From: Roseomonas sp. AR75
Lineage (GTDB): Bacteria; Pseudomonadota; Alphaproteobacteria; Acetobacterales; Acetobacteraceae
Direction: 5' to 3'
Assembly (NCBI RefSeq): GCF_005222815.1
Contig: NZ_STGB01000001.1
Location: forward strand, 1,302,001 to 1,366,000
Length of the DNA stretch: 64,000 nucleotides
The position numbers were made by a program, and so were the translations under genes. Below the pieces are notes generated by a model. That model worked only from the letters and a program-made list of their open reading frames with translations, did no database searches and was not told the origin of the DNA. This document shows positions 34,317 through 42,851 of this stretch, one piece after another. Position 1 is the stretch's first letter. Every line of letters begins with the position of its first letter.

Positions 34317-35206
34317 GCGCGGGCCGGTCGCAGGAGACGCGGCAGGGGCAGCAGCGCGACCGCAAGGCCGGCCAGCAGGATGCCCTGCGCTGGCCGCAGC
34401 CCTGCCGCGAGATCCAGATTGGCGGCCAGGATGCGCGCGGCCGGCAGGTTCGTCGCCGCGCCATACCAGACGAACTCGACCACCGCCGTCGCCACGGCTG
34501 CCGCCACCGCCAGCCCCGCGAGCGCCAGCGGACGCGCCCGATGCTCCCCCGGCAGCAAGCGCCAGAGCATGAGCCAGATCCAGCAGCCCGCCAGCACAAC
34601 CGCCGAATCCGCGCGCGCCCGGGATTGCAGGAAGGCATGCAGCACCGCCGCGGCGGACAGCGCATAGACCCAGCGATGCAGCCGCTTCCATCGCCGCCCG
34701 AGCCTTGCCTGCGCCCGGTCGGTGGACGTCCATCCGAGCACGCAGAGGCCGAGCAGCACGACGAAGCCCAGCGTCAGATAGACCCGCAGCGCGATCTCCT
34801 TCGCCACCGCCCACAGGTCCCACGCCAGGTGGCCGGCATAGAGCGCAAGGTGCAGCAGGGCGTAGGCGAGCGCCGCCAGCCCCACCATGCGGCGCAGCGT
34901 CGCCGCCTTCGGCCAGCCGGCAACCCAGCGCAGCGGCGTGACGGCCAGGCTGATCAGCAGGATATGCGCCGCATGGCTGCCGGCTTCCCGCGTCGCCTGC
35001 TTCCAGGGCTCCGGCCCGAGATCGCCGCCGGCGAGAAGCGCCAGCAGCACCAGGGCGGGGCTGGTCAGCGCGACCAGCACGGCGATGCGAAGCGCGGAGA
35101 CCCGGCCTCCCCGGTCCAGCCACGGCCAGGCGAAGCGGGAGGGGGCGGGGATGGCGCGCGCGGTCATGCCCCTGCTTCGCCGCCGCGCGGGGATGGTTTC
35201 GCTCAC
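34313..35206 (-). CDS. MsrQ-like ferric-reductase transmembrane protein
   Basis: Heme-binding membrane protein of 297 residues with six or more membrane segments. The ferric reductase-like core is visible: SHAAHILLISLAVTPLRWV, LRRMVGLAALAYALLHL, and RRWKRLHRWVYALSAAAVLH, which hold the heme-ligand His residues. This matches MsrQ, the quinol-linked partner that feeds electrons to periplasmic MsrP. It is about 90 residues longer than usual because of extra C-terminal segments. No msrP gene is nearby. GTG start overlaps the ELM1 stop; an ATG at 35167 is possible. Confidence 0.82.
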   Translation of the reverse strand: MSETIPARRRSRGMTARAIPAPSRFAWPWLDRGGRVSALRIAVLVALTSPALVLLALLAGGDLGPEPWKQATREAGSHAAHILLISLAVTPLRWVAGWPKAATLRRMVGLAALAYALLHLALYAGHLAWDLWAVAKEIALRVYLTLGFVVLLGLCVLGWTSTDRAQARLGRRWKRLHRWVYALSAAAVLHAFLQSRARADSAVVLAGCWIWLMLWRLLPGEHRARPLALAGLAVAAAVATAVVEFVWYGAATNLPAARILAANLDLAAGLRPAQGILLAGLAVALLPLPRLLRPARA

Positions 35207-36141
35207 CCGAGCCAGCCGCGTGCGAGGATGGCGGCGGCGACGCGCCCGGTCTCATCCAGCGGCCGCCGATCGAAGGGCGCCGGCGCCTCGGCCAGCGGCC
35301 GCGCCTGGCCGGCGGCATAGAGGCTTTCGTGCAGCGCGCGATGGCGACGGCCCTCGTCGCCCTGCGCCGCGACGAAGATCGGCGCCGCGGTGATCAGCGC
35401 CTCGGACAGCATCGACACGGAATCCCCGGTCACCACCAGCGCATCCGCCCAGGCCATGAAGCCGAGCAGCGGGTTCGGCCCCTGCCCGCCCCAGCGATGC
35501 AACCGATGCGGCACGGCGGACAGCGCCGCGCCGAGCGCCTCGGTCGCCGCGGCGCCGGTGCGGCGACTGGCCGTGGCGAGCACGCTGCCCGCGAAGCCCG
35601 CGACGCGATCCCCGAGGCGGCTGGCCGCCGCGGGCGCCATCCCCTCCCCGCGCACGGGACCGCCGACGAGCAGCGCGACCCGCGGCGAAGGCAGCGCCTG
35701 CAGCGCTGCCCATTCCATCCGCGCCGCGGCCAGCCGCTCCGGCGAGACGCGATGCGCGGCGCCGAGGATCGGCAGGATGTTCGCCTGCTCCCTGGGATGG
35801 TCGTGCCGCCCGATCACCAGCAGATCGATCCCCTCCTCCGGCCAGGTGCGCATGCAATGCACCGTGCGCACCCCGCGCCGCCCGAGCCAGCGCGCGACGG
35901 GCCCGGAACGCCTTCCGGCCGAGATCGCCAGCCGCGGCCAGGACGGCGCGAACCCCGCGCGCGCCGCCGGTGCCAGCCCGGCGAGGCTCGGCCACGGCAG
36001 GGGCAGGCGCGCCAGCGGCCCCCAGGCGAGGTCGAGTTGACGGAACGCGAACCCCAGCCGCTCCGCGACGCCCAGCGCCTGGGCGGCGGTGCCCGCGCGG
36101 GGATCGGCCAGCACCCAGACCGGGGCGGGCGCAACCGTCAT
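35203..36141 (-). CDS. ELM1/GtrOC1-family protein (mitochondrial fission ELM1-like)
   Basis: Protein of 312 residues of the bacterial family related to plant mitochondrial fission protein ELM1, resembling glycosyltransferase B folds. Landmarks are VWVLADPRAGTAAQALGVAE at the start, RHDHPREQANILPILGAAH in the centre and ALVVTGDSVSMLSEAL near the end, the last being the conserved TxDSxSM nucleotide-sugar-like site. Function in bacteria is not proven; membrane-envelope sugar transfer has been suggested for the fold. It starts 70 bases from the divergent pyrE gene and is coupled to the MsrQ-like gene. Confidence 0.85.
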   Translation of the reverse strand: MTVAPAPVWVLADPRAGTAAQALGVAERLGFAFRQLDLAWGPLARLPLPWPSLAGLAPAARAGFAPSWPRLAISAGRRSGPVARWLGRRGVRTVHCMRTWPEEGIDLLVIGRHDHPREQANILPILGAAHRVSPERLAAARMEWAALQALPSPRVALLVGGPVRGEGMAPAAASRLGDRVAGFAGSVLATASRRTGAAATEALGAALSAVPHRLHRWGGQGPNPLLGFMAWADALVVTGDSVSMLSEALITAAPIFVAAQGDEGRRHRALHESLYAAGQARPLAEAPAPFDRRPLDETGRVAAAILARGWLG

Positions 36142-36211
36142 GGACGTGCCGCCCGGCCGGCGTTACCAGAAGCCTTCAATCGCCGCCCTTCACCGACAGG
36201 AACCTCGCCCG

Positions 36212-36934
36212 ATGGCCGTCACCCACGCCTCCGACTGGGACCGCGACGCCGCCCTGACCACCGCGCGCATCCTGCTGGAGATCAAGGCGGTGAATTTCCG
36301 GCCGGAGGAGCCCTACACCTTCACCTCGGGCTGGAAGAGCCCGGTCTATATCGACTGCCGCAAGATCATCTCCTTCCCCCGGGCGCGCAACCGCATCTGC
36401 GACCTCGGCGTGGAGAAGATCGGCAGGCACATCGGCTTCGAGACGATCGAGGCGGTGGTCGGCGGCGAGACCGCCGGCATTCCCTTCGGCGCCTGGATCG
36501 CCGACCGCATGATGGCGCCCATGGCCTATGTGCGGAAGAAGCCGAAGGGGTTCGGCCGCAACGCGCAGATCGAGGGCGAGGTGCCGGTGGGCAAGCAGAC
36601 GCTGCTGGTGGAGGACCTGACCACCGACGGCGCTTCCAAGATCCGTTTCGCCAATGCGCTGCGCGAGGCGGGCGCGATCTGCGACCACACCTTCGTTGTG
36701 TTCTACTACGGCGTCTTTCCCGGCAGCTTCGAGCAGATGAAGGCGATGGGCCTGAACCTGCATCACCTCTGCACCTGGTGGGACGTGCTGGAGGTGTGCC
36801 GGGAGCGTCCCTATTTCTCCGAAGGCGCGCTGAGCGCCGTGCGCAAGTTCCTGGAGGACCCGGTCGGCTGGTCCAAGGCGCATGGCGGGATCGGATCGCT
36901 GGCGGAGGCGAAGCCGAAAGACGCGGCGGAGTAG
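36212..36934 (+). CDS. pyrE: Orotate phosphoribosyltransferase
   Basis: Cytoplasmic enzyme of pyrimidine synthesis that joins orotate to PRPP to make orotidine 5'-phosphate; 240 residues. The start region FTSGWKSPVYIDCRKI and the PRPP-binding stretch TLLVEDLTTDGASK are diagnostic. The ATG at 36212 matches the conserved N-terminus. Followed after nine bases by a RHH antitoxin gene, so the toxin-antitoxin unit may be read through from pyrE. Confidence 0.93.
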   Translation: MAVTHASDWDRDAALTTARILLEIKAVNFRPEEPYTFTSGWKSPVYIDCRKIISFPRARNRICDLGVEKIGRHIGFETIEAVVGGETAGIPFGAWIADRMMAPMAYVRKKPKGFGRNAQIEGEVPVGKQTLLVEDLTTDGASKIRFANALREAGAICDHTFVVFYYGVFPGSFEQMKAMGLNLHHLCTWWDVLEVCRERPYFSEGALSAVRKFLEDPVGWSKAHGGIGSLAEAKPKDAAE

Positions 36935-36943
36935 GAGGCGGCG

Positions 36944-37228
36944 ATGGTGCGGATCAGCGTGGAGTTGCCGGACGAGGTGGCGGAAGCCCTGACCCGCGCC
37001 GCGGCGGAGCGGCAATCCACGCGCGAGGCCATGCTGGTCGAGGCGGCGCGTGCCTTCGTCGCAGCAGACGCGGACTTCGAAGCATTCCGTGCAGACCGCG
37101 CCGCCTACGAGAGGTGGATGGCTGAGGGCGAGGCGGATGCCGCCGCCGGACGCGTGGTGCCGGCCGAAGAGGTCTTTGCCGAGCTTGATGCGATCATCGC
37201 CCGGGCCCGGCAGCGGCGCGGCGGGTGA
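36944..37228 (+). CDS. Ribbon-helix-helix antitoxin-like protein
   Basis: Protein of 94 residues. The N-terminal RISVELPDEVAEALTRAAAERQSTREAMLV segment (quoted here as one fold, residues 3-32 region) is a ribbon-helix-helix DNA-binding element, and the acidic C-terminal half is the likely toxin-binding tail. AGGAGG precedes the ATG by five to six bases. The stop overlaps the next gene (GTGA), the usual arrangement of antitoxin before toxin. Confidence 0.82.
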   Translation: MVRISVELPDEVAEALTRAAAERQSTREAMLVEAARAFVAADADFEAFRADRAAYERWMAEGEADAAAGRVVPAEEVFAELDAIIARARQRRGG

Positions 37229-37515
37229 GACTTGTCTTCGCCCTGGCGGCACGCCGCGATCTGGCGGAGGCAGTGGCCTATATCAGTGCCGACAACCCCG
37301 ACGCGGCGCGCCGGCAGCGGAGGCTGATTGAACGAGCGGCGCAGCGCCTTCTGGACTTCCCCGGCCTTGGCCGCGAGGACGAGGATGGAAGGCGACGCCT
37401 GCGCGTGCCGCGGACACCGTTCGTGCTGATGTATCGCCAGCACGACGAGATGATCGTCATCCTTCGCGTGTGGCATGGTGCGCGACAGGACGGCGGCCTG
37501 GCCGATCGGGCGTGA
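37225..37515 (+). CDS. ParE/RelE superfamily toxin
   Basis: Protein of 96 residues with the ParE-type layout: a FALAARRDLAEAVAYI N-terminal helix, FPGLGREDEDGRRRLRV in the middle and VLMYRQHDEMIVILRVWHGAR at the end. It begins at a GTG overlapping the antitoxin stop. ParE-type toxins poison DNA gyrase and RelE types cleave mRNA; the choice here is unproven. It shares one base with the start of a third gene, which is unusual for a plain pair. Confidence 0.85.
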   Translation: MRLVFALAARRDLAEAVAYISADNPDAARRQRRLIERAAQRLLDFPGLGREDEDGRRRLRVPRTPFVLMYRQHDEMIVILRVWHGARQDGGLADRA

Positions 37516-38153
37516 TGACAAGACCGCGGGCAGCGACCTTCTGGCCAACGGACGCGCGCACGGCACTGCCGCGGGCGTCCGAGTTGCCCGCGTTCCTCGA
37601 CAGCGTGGATTTTCCGGTTCCGGGGAGGACCAAGGGTCGCAAGAAGGAACATCGCGAGGGCCACTGCATCATCCGCGCGCTGCGTTGGCTCGGCACGACC
37701 CATCCCCACCTTTTTCCCGCAACACTCATCCGTCAGGAAGCGCCCGACTTCGTCCTTGAGCCTCGTGGAAACGGCAGGACCTGGGCTATCGAGCATACGG
37801 ACGCGGGCGAGCAGGAGTATCAGCAGTGGCAGGCGCGAACCGATGACCAAGAAGGTGTTTTGGCGCTGCCAAGTCCGGACGGTGAAGCGTGGCTAGGCGA
37901 TGCGCCAGAACGCGCCTTTGACGAGGCAATTCGTCTTGCGGTGAGGCGCAAGAGCGAGCCGAATTTCTGGCGCAATGAACCCGACCAGGCCGTGCGTTGC
38001 ATACTCGCTTACGATCAGACGAACGCCAGGCTGTTCGTCAGCGACGCCCACGCCCTGCAGAGCATCCAGCGCGCTGCGGCCACGGCACCAGGCTTCGGAG
38101 TAATGCTCGTGCGTGATGCCAAACGGGTTCTTGTTGCAGGGATCGAACCATGA
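37515..38153 (+). CDS. Putative PD-(D/E)XK nuclease-like protein, third gene of the TA unit
   Basis: Protein of 212 residues that I do not recognise as a named family. The segment APDFVLEPRGNGRTWAIEHT contains an Asp and an E-x-T pattern as in restriction-endonuclease-like folds with a changed catalytic Lys. It starts at an ATG whose A is the last base of the toxin stop codon, and its own stop overlaps the start of the ABC binding-protein gene. Its codons are clearly less GC-biased at third positions than its neighbours, which suggests recent transfer with the toxin pair. Confidence 0.7.
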   Translation: MTRPRAATFWPTDARTALPRASELPAFLDSVDFPVPGRTKGRKKEHREGHCIIRALRWLGTTHPHLFPATLIRQEAPDFVLEPRGNGRTWAIEHTDAGEQEYQQWQARTDDQEGVLALPSPDGEAWLGDAPERAFDEAIRLAVRRKSEPNFWRNEPDQAVRCILAYDQTNARLFVSDAHALQSIQRAAATAPGFGVMLVRDAKRVLVAGIEP

Positions 38154-39820
38154 AGACGGCCTTGTCGCACGCGCTCGCAGTCGCCGTTGCCTGTCTGCTG
38201 ACGGCGACAGCCGCCCTCGCGCAAACCACCCGCGACCAGCTCGCCATCGGCATCACACAGTATCCCGCAACGCTGCACCCCAACATCGAGAGCATGGCGG
38301 CGAAATCCTACGTGCTCGGCTTCACGCGCCGCCCGCTCACCACCTACGACCAGGACTGGGCGTTGACCTGCATGGGCTGCGAGACGCTGCCGTCGCTCGA
38401 CAACGGCCTGGCGCAACGGGAGACCACGCCGGATGGCAAGCCCGGCATCCGCGTCACCTGGCGCCTCCGCGAGGATCTGCGCTGGGGCGATGGCCGGCTC
38501 GTCTCTTCCGAGGACCTGCTCTTCGCTTGGCAGGCCGGGCGCGATTTCTCCACCGGGTTCGGCGGCAGCGAGTTCTACCGCACCGCGTACGAAGCCATCG
38601 TGGTCGATGCGCGCACCATCACGCTGCGCTTCGATCGCGTCACCTTCGAATACGCCTCCGCCGGCGACTGGCAGCCCCTGCCCGCGCATGTCGAGCGCGC
38701 ACGCTGGGAACAGGACCCGCGCACCTATCGCAGCCGCAGCGCGTACGAGACGGAGCCGACCAATCCCGCGCTCTGGAACGGCCCCTATCGCATCGTGCAG
38801 GTGCAGCCCGGCGCAGGCATCACGCTGGAACGCAATGACAGCTGGGCCGGCCCCGCCCCCGCCTTCCGCCGCATCGCGATCCGCACGGTGGAGAACACCA
38901 CCGCGCTCGAAGCGCAGCTCCTCGCCGGGCAGCTCGACATGATCGCGGGCGAGCTCGGCCTGCCGCTGGACCAGGCGGTGGCGCTGGAACGCCGCGTCGG
39001 CAACCGCTTCCGCATCGGCTACAAGCCCGGCCTGATCTACGAGCATCTCGACGTCAACCACGACACGCCGCTGCTCGCCGACCGGCGCGTGCGGCAGGCG
39101 CTGATCCTGGCCACCGACCGCGCGCAGATCGTGCAGCGCCTGTTCGACGGGCGGCAGACTCTCGCGCATGGCAACGTCAATCCGCTCGACTGGGTGTACG
39201 ACCAGTCCATCCGGCAATGGCCCTACGACCCCGCCCGCGCCCGCGCGCTGCTCGAGGAAGCCGGCTGGCGTCCTGGCCAGGATGGCATCCGCCGCAACGC
39301 CGCCGGCGAGCGCCTGACCATCGAGCTGATGACCACCGCCGGCAACCGCTCCCGCGAGGCCGTGCAGCAGGTCATCCAGGGCATGTGGCGCCAGGCCGGC
39401 ATCGAGGCGCGGATCCGCAACGAGCCGCCGCGCGTGCTGTTCGGCGAGACACTGTCGAAGCGCCGCTTCACCGGCGCCGTCATGTTCGCCTGGATCAGCG
39501 CGCCGGAAAGCGTGCCGCGCACCACGCTGCATTCCGACGAGATCCCGACCGCCGAGCGCAACTGGTCCGGCCAGAACTACACCGGCTTCCGCAATGCCGA
39601 GATGGACGCGCTGCTGCAGGCCATCCCGATCGAACTGGACCGCGAGAAGCGCCGGGCGCTGTGGCAGCGCCTGCAGGCCATCTACGCCGAGGAGCTTCCG
39701 GCGATTCCACTGTGGTTTCGCGCCGATGCGCATGTCTGGCCGCGCTGGCTGGAGGGCGTGCGCCCGACCGGCCATCTGGCGCCGTCCTCGCTCTGGGTGA
39801 CGGACTGGGCGGTGCGGTGA
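38150..39820 (+). CDS. Peptide/nickel-type ABC transporter substrate-binding protein
   Basis: Periplasmic receptor of 556 residues in the DppA/OppA (SBP_bac_5) family. A signal peptide of 24 residues (MKTALSHALAVAV start, ending ALAQ) is present. The mature part shows ITQYPATLHPNIES near the start and the VRQALILATDRAQI region typical of the family. It overlaps the upstream nuclease-like gene by four bases and the DppB-like permease by four. The ligand may be a peptide, opine or other small molecule. Confidence 0.92.
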   Translation: MKTALSHALAVAVACLLTATAALAQTTRDQLAIGITQYPATLHPNIESMAAKSYVLGFTRRPLTTYDQDWALTCMGCETLPSLDNGLAQRETTPDGKPGIRVTWRLREDLRWGDGRLVSSEDLLFAWQAGRDFSTGFGGSEFYRTAYEAIVVDARTITLRFDRVTFEYASAGDWQPLPAHVERARWEQDPRTYRSRSAYETEPTNPALWNGPYRIVQVQPGAGITLERNDSWAGPAPAFRRIAIRTVENTTALEAQLLAGQLDMIAGELGLPLDQAVALERRVGNRFRIGYKPGLIYEHLDVNHDTPLLADRRVRQALILATDRAQIVQRLFDGRQTLAHGNVNPLDWVYDQSIRQWPYDPARARALLEEAGWRPGQDGIRRNAAGERLTIELMTTAGNRSREAVQQVIQGMWRQAGIEARIRNEPPRVLFGETLSKRRFTGAVMFAWISAPESVPRTTLHSDEIPTAERNWSGQNYTGFRNAEMDALLQAIPIELDREKRRALWQRLQAIYAEELPAIPLWFRADAHVWPRWLEGVRPTGHLAPSSLWVTDWAVR

Positions 39821-40755
39821 TCCGCCTGCTCGCATCACGTCTGGTGCAGATCGCGGTGACCATGGCGATTCTCTCCTTCGCCATGTTCCTGCTGATCGGG
39901 CTGATGCCGGGCGATCCGATCGACCTCGCCATCGCCGGCGATCCGCGGCTGACCGCGGAGGATGCGGCACGGCTTCGCGCGCTGCACGGATTGGACCAGC
40001 CGCTGCTCGCCCGCTACGCCGCCTGGGCGGGAGGATTGCTGGAAGGCCGCTTCGGTCATTCGCGGCTTTTCGCGCAGCCCGTGGCGCAGGTGATCCTGCC
40101 GGCGCTGGCCTCCACGCTGGTCCTGCTGGGCGCGGCGCTGGCGGTGGCGGGCGGTGTCGGCATCGCGCTCGGCCTGCTGGCGGCGGCGCGCCCGAGGCTG
40201 GCCCCGGCGGTGGATGCGGTCGCGATACTCGGCCAGTCGGCACCGTCCTTCTGGCTCGGCATCCTGCTGATCATCCTGTTCGCGGTGACGCTCGGCTGGC
40301 TGCCGGCCGGCGGCAGCAGCGAGACGGGAGGGCTGGATGCGCTGCGCTTCCTGGTGCTGCCGGTGGCCACCCTCGCCATCGCCAACCTCGCTGCCTATGC
40401 GCGCCATTCCGCGGCCGCGGTCAGCCTCACGCTGCGCGAACCCTGGATCACGGCGGCACGTGCGCGCGGCAACGGGGAAGCGCGCGTGCTGCTGCGCCAC
40501 GCCTTTCCCAATGCCGCGGTGCCGATCCTGCAGGTGGCGGCACTCGATGCCGGCGCGCTGGTCGGCGGCGCGCTGATAACGGAGACGCTGTTCGCCCGCC
40601 CCGGCATGGGCAAGCTGATCTACGACGCGGTGATGGGCAACGACACCAACCTGGCACTGGTCGCGCTGCTGCTGGTCGCGCTGGTGACGATGCTGGCGAC
40701 GCTGGTGGCGGATCTTGCGCAGCGCGCGCTGGACCCGCGGCTGCGCGACGCCTGA
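39817..40755 (+). CDS. DppB-type ABC transporter permease
   Basis: Inner-membrane permease of 312 residues, first of the pair. It has six segments, the early LMPGDPIDLAIAGDPRLT motif and the ATPase-contact loop RARGNGEARVLLRHAFPNA. The start is a GTG inside the binding-protein stop (GTGA overlap). The next permease starts at its stop codon (TGATG). No ATPase genes follow. Confidence 0.92.
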   Translation: MIRLLASRLVQIAVTMAILSFAMFLLIGLMPGDPIDLAIAGDPRLTAEDAARLRALHGLDQPLLARYAAWAGGLLEGRFGHSRLFAQPVAQVILPALASTLVLLGAALAVAGGVGIALGLLAAARPRLAPAVDAVAILGQSAPSFWLGILLIILFAVTLGWLPAGGSSETGGLDALRFLVLPVATLAIANLAAYARHSAAAVSLTLREPWITAARARGNGEARVLLRHAFPNAAVPILQVAALDAGALVGGALITETLFARPGMGKLIYDAVMGNDTNLALVALLLVALVTMLATLVADLAQRALDPRLRDA

Positions 40756-41570
40756 TGCGCCTGATCCTCGGCGTCGCGCTGCTGCTCCTTCTCGTCCTCG
40801 GCGCGCTCGGCGCGCCGCTGGTGCAGGACTGGCTCGGCCATGATCCCTTCGCACCCGACCTCTTCAGCCGCCACAACCCGGCCTCGCCCGAGCATCCGCT
40901 CGGCACCGACGAGCTTGGACGCGACCTGCTGCTGCGCCTGCTCTACGGCGCGCGCGTCTCGCTTGCCGTGGGGCTCGCGACCGCCCTCGCGGCGGCGTTT
41001 CTCGGCACCGGCATCGGGCTGCTCGCGGCCTGGCGCGGCGGCGCGCTGGATGCGGTGCTGATGCGCCTTGCCGATGGCATGCTCGCCCTGCCCGCGCTGC
41101 CCGTGCTGGTGGTGCTTGCCGCCGCGGATACCGGCCGCATCGGTCTGCCGCGCGGGGAGCCGCTCTCCGATATCATCCGCATCGTCGCGATCCTGACGAT
41201 CTTCGGCTGGGTGGGCGTCGCACGGCTCGCGCGCGCCGCCGCGCTCTCCGTTCTCGCGCGCGACTATGTCCGCGCCGCGCGCGCGCTCGGCGCCGGGGAG
41301 ACGCGCATCCTGCTGCGCCACGTCGTGCCGAACATCGCCGGCCCCATCGCGGTCGCCACGGCGCTCGCGGTCGCCGGCGCCATCCTGGCGGAGAGCACGC
41401 TCTCCTTCCTCGGCCTCGGCATCGCGCCGCCCATGGCAAGCTGGGGCAACATGCTGTCCAACGCGCAGGACCTGGTGTTCAGCGCGCCCTGGGCAGCGGT
41501 GTGGCCGGGGCTCGCCATCCTGGCGGCGGTCGCCGGCTGCACCCTGGTCGCGGACGGCCTGCGGCGGTAA
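40755..41570 (+). CDS. DppC-type ABC transporter permease
   Basis: Second inner-membrane permease, 271 residues. It has the PLGTDELGRDLLLRLLYGAR motif common to DppC and the contact loop ARALGAGETRILLRHVVPNI. After it comes a MetE-like gene rather than the expected DppD and DppF ATPase genes, so the importer must borrow ATPases encoded elsewhere, as is common in this group. Confidence 0.92.
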   Translation: MRLILGVALLLLLVLGALGAPLVQDWLGHDPFAPDLFSRHNPASPEHPLGTDELGRDLLLRLLYGARVSLAVGLATALAAAFLGTGIGLLAAWRGGALDAVLMRLADGMLALPALPVLVVLAAADTGRIGLPRGEPLSDIIRIVAILTIFGWVGVARLARAAALSVLARDYVRAARALGAGETRILLRHVVPNIAGPIAVATALAVAGAILAESTLSFLGLGIAPPMASWGNMLSNAQDLVFSAPWAAVWPGLAILAAVAGCTLVADGLRR

Positions 41571-41595
41571 AGCTTCCTCAACCGGGAGCGACGCC

Positions 41596-42765
41596 ATGCC
41601 GCAAGGCGAGGACAGGATCCGCACCACCCATACGGGCAGCCTGCCCCGCCCCCGTGCGCTCACCCGCCTGCACGCCAGGCGTGCACGCGGCGAAGCGGTG
41701 GATGCGGCGGAGCTCGCCGCCGCCTCCCGCGCCGCGGTCCAGGCCATCGTGCCGAAGCAGCTCGCGGCCGGCATCGACATCCCCAATGACGGCGAGCAGG
41801 GCCGCGAATCCTTCGTGCTCTACCTGCGCGACCGGCTGACAGGCCTCGGGGGCGCTTCCGCCCGCGGCGGCTTCGCCGATATCGAGGCCTATCCCGAATT
41901 CAAGGCGGAGATGCAGGCTGGCCTTGCCAATCGTGAGGCCGCGAGCGTCACCAGCAACCTGCCCGCCGCGATCGCGCCGGTGGATTACGTCGGCGCCGAC
42001 GCGATGCGTGCGGAATGCGCGGAGTTCCGCAACGCGCTCGCCGCCGCGGGCGCGGCGGACGGGGCGGCCTTCATGGCCGCACCCTCCCCCGGCATCGTCG
42101 CCGCCATCGTGCAGAACCGCCACTACGACAGCGACGCAGCCTATCTGGCGGCGCTCGCCGCCGCGCTGCGGCACGAATACGCCGCCATCCTGGATGCCGG
42201 CTTCACGCTGCAGATCGACTGTCCCGATCTCGCGCTGGAACGCCACGGCGCCTGGCAGGATCGCCCACTCTCCGACTTCCTCGGCTTCTGCGAGGGCGTC
42301 GTCGCCGCGATCAACACCGTCATCGCGGACCTGCCGAAGCAGCGCATCCGCATGCATGTGTGCTGGGGCAACTACGAGGCGCCGCATGACCACGACGTCC
42401 CCTTCGCCGAGATCTGGCCGGTGATCCGCCAGGCGCGCGTCGGCGGCTTCGTGCTGCCCTTCGCCAATCCACGCCACGCGCATGAACACCGCATCTTCCG
42501 CGACGCCCCCCTGGCGGACGACCAGGTGCTGGTCGCCGGCGTGATCGACACCACCACCAACTTCGTCGAACACCCCGAGGTCGTGGCGGAACGGCTGGAA
42601 CGCATCGCGCAAAGCCTCGGCGATCCGTCGCGGCTGATGGCCGGCACCGATTGCGGCTTCGATACCTCGGCCGGGCGCGGGCGCGTCGCGCCCGACGTGG
42701 TCTGGGCGAAGCTGCGCAGCCTTGCCGAAGGCGCGCGCATCGCTTCCGACCGGCTGTTGGGCTGA
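41596..42765 (+). CDS. MetE-like (cobalamin-independent methionine synthase C-terminal fold) protein
   Basis: TIM-barrel protein of 389 residues. TTHTGSLPRP at the start and NDGEQGRESF are family landmarks. The zinc ligands are visible as H-x-C in RMHVCWGNYEAP and a later Cys in GTDCGF. It covers only the catalytic half of MetE, so it may be a thiol methyltransferase or a catabolic homologue (for example in the epoxyalkane/thiol group) rather than a full methionine synthase. It follows the permease gene by 25 bases. Confidence 0.85.
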   Translation: MPQGEDRIRTTHTGSLPRPRALTRLHARRARGEAVDAAELAAASRAAVQAIVPKQLAAGIDIPNDGEQGRESFVLYLRDRLTGLGGASARGGFADIEAYPEFKAEMQAGLANREAASVTSNLPAAIAPVDYVGADAMRAECAEFRNALAAAGAADGAAFMAAPSPGIVAAIVQNRHYDSDAAYLAALAAALRHEYAAILDAGFTLQIDCPDLALERHGAWQDRPLSDFLGFCEGVVAAINTVIADLPKQRIRMHVCWGNYEAPHDHDVPFAEIWPVIRQARVGGFVLPFANPRHAHEHRIFRDAPLADDQVLVAGVIDTTTNFVEHPEVVAERLERIAQSLGDPSRLMAGTDCGFDTSAGRGRVAPDVVWAKLRSLAEGARIASDRLLG

Positions 42766-42851
42766 GCGCCATGTGCTGGCTCTGCACGCTGCGCCAGAAG
42801 CCGAGACCGAGACCGAAGCCGGCGGAACCGGCAGGCAGTGGGAGAAACGAC

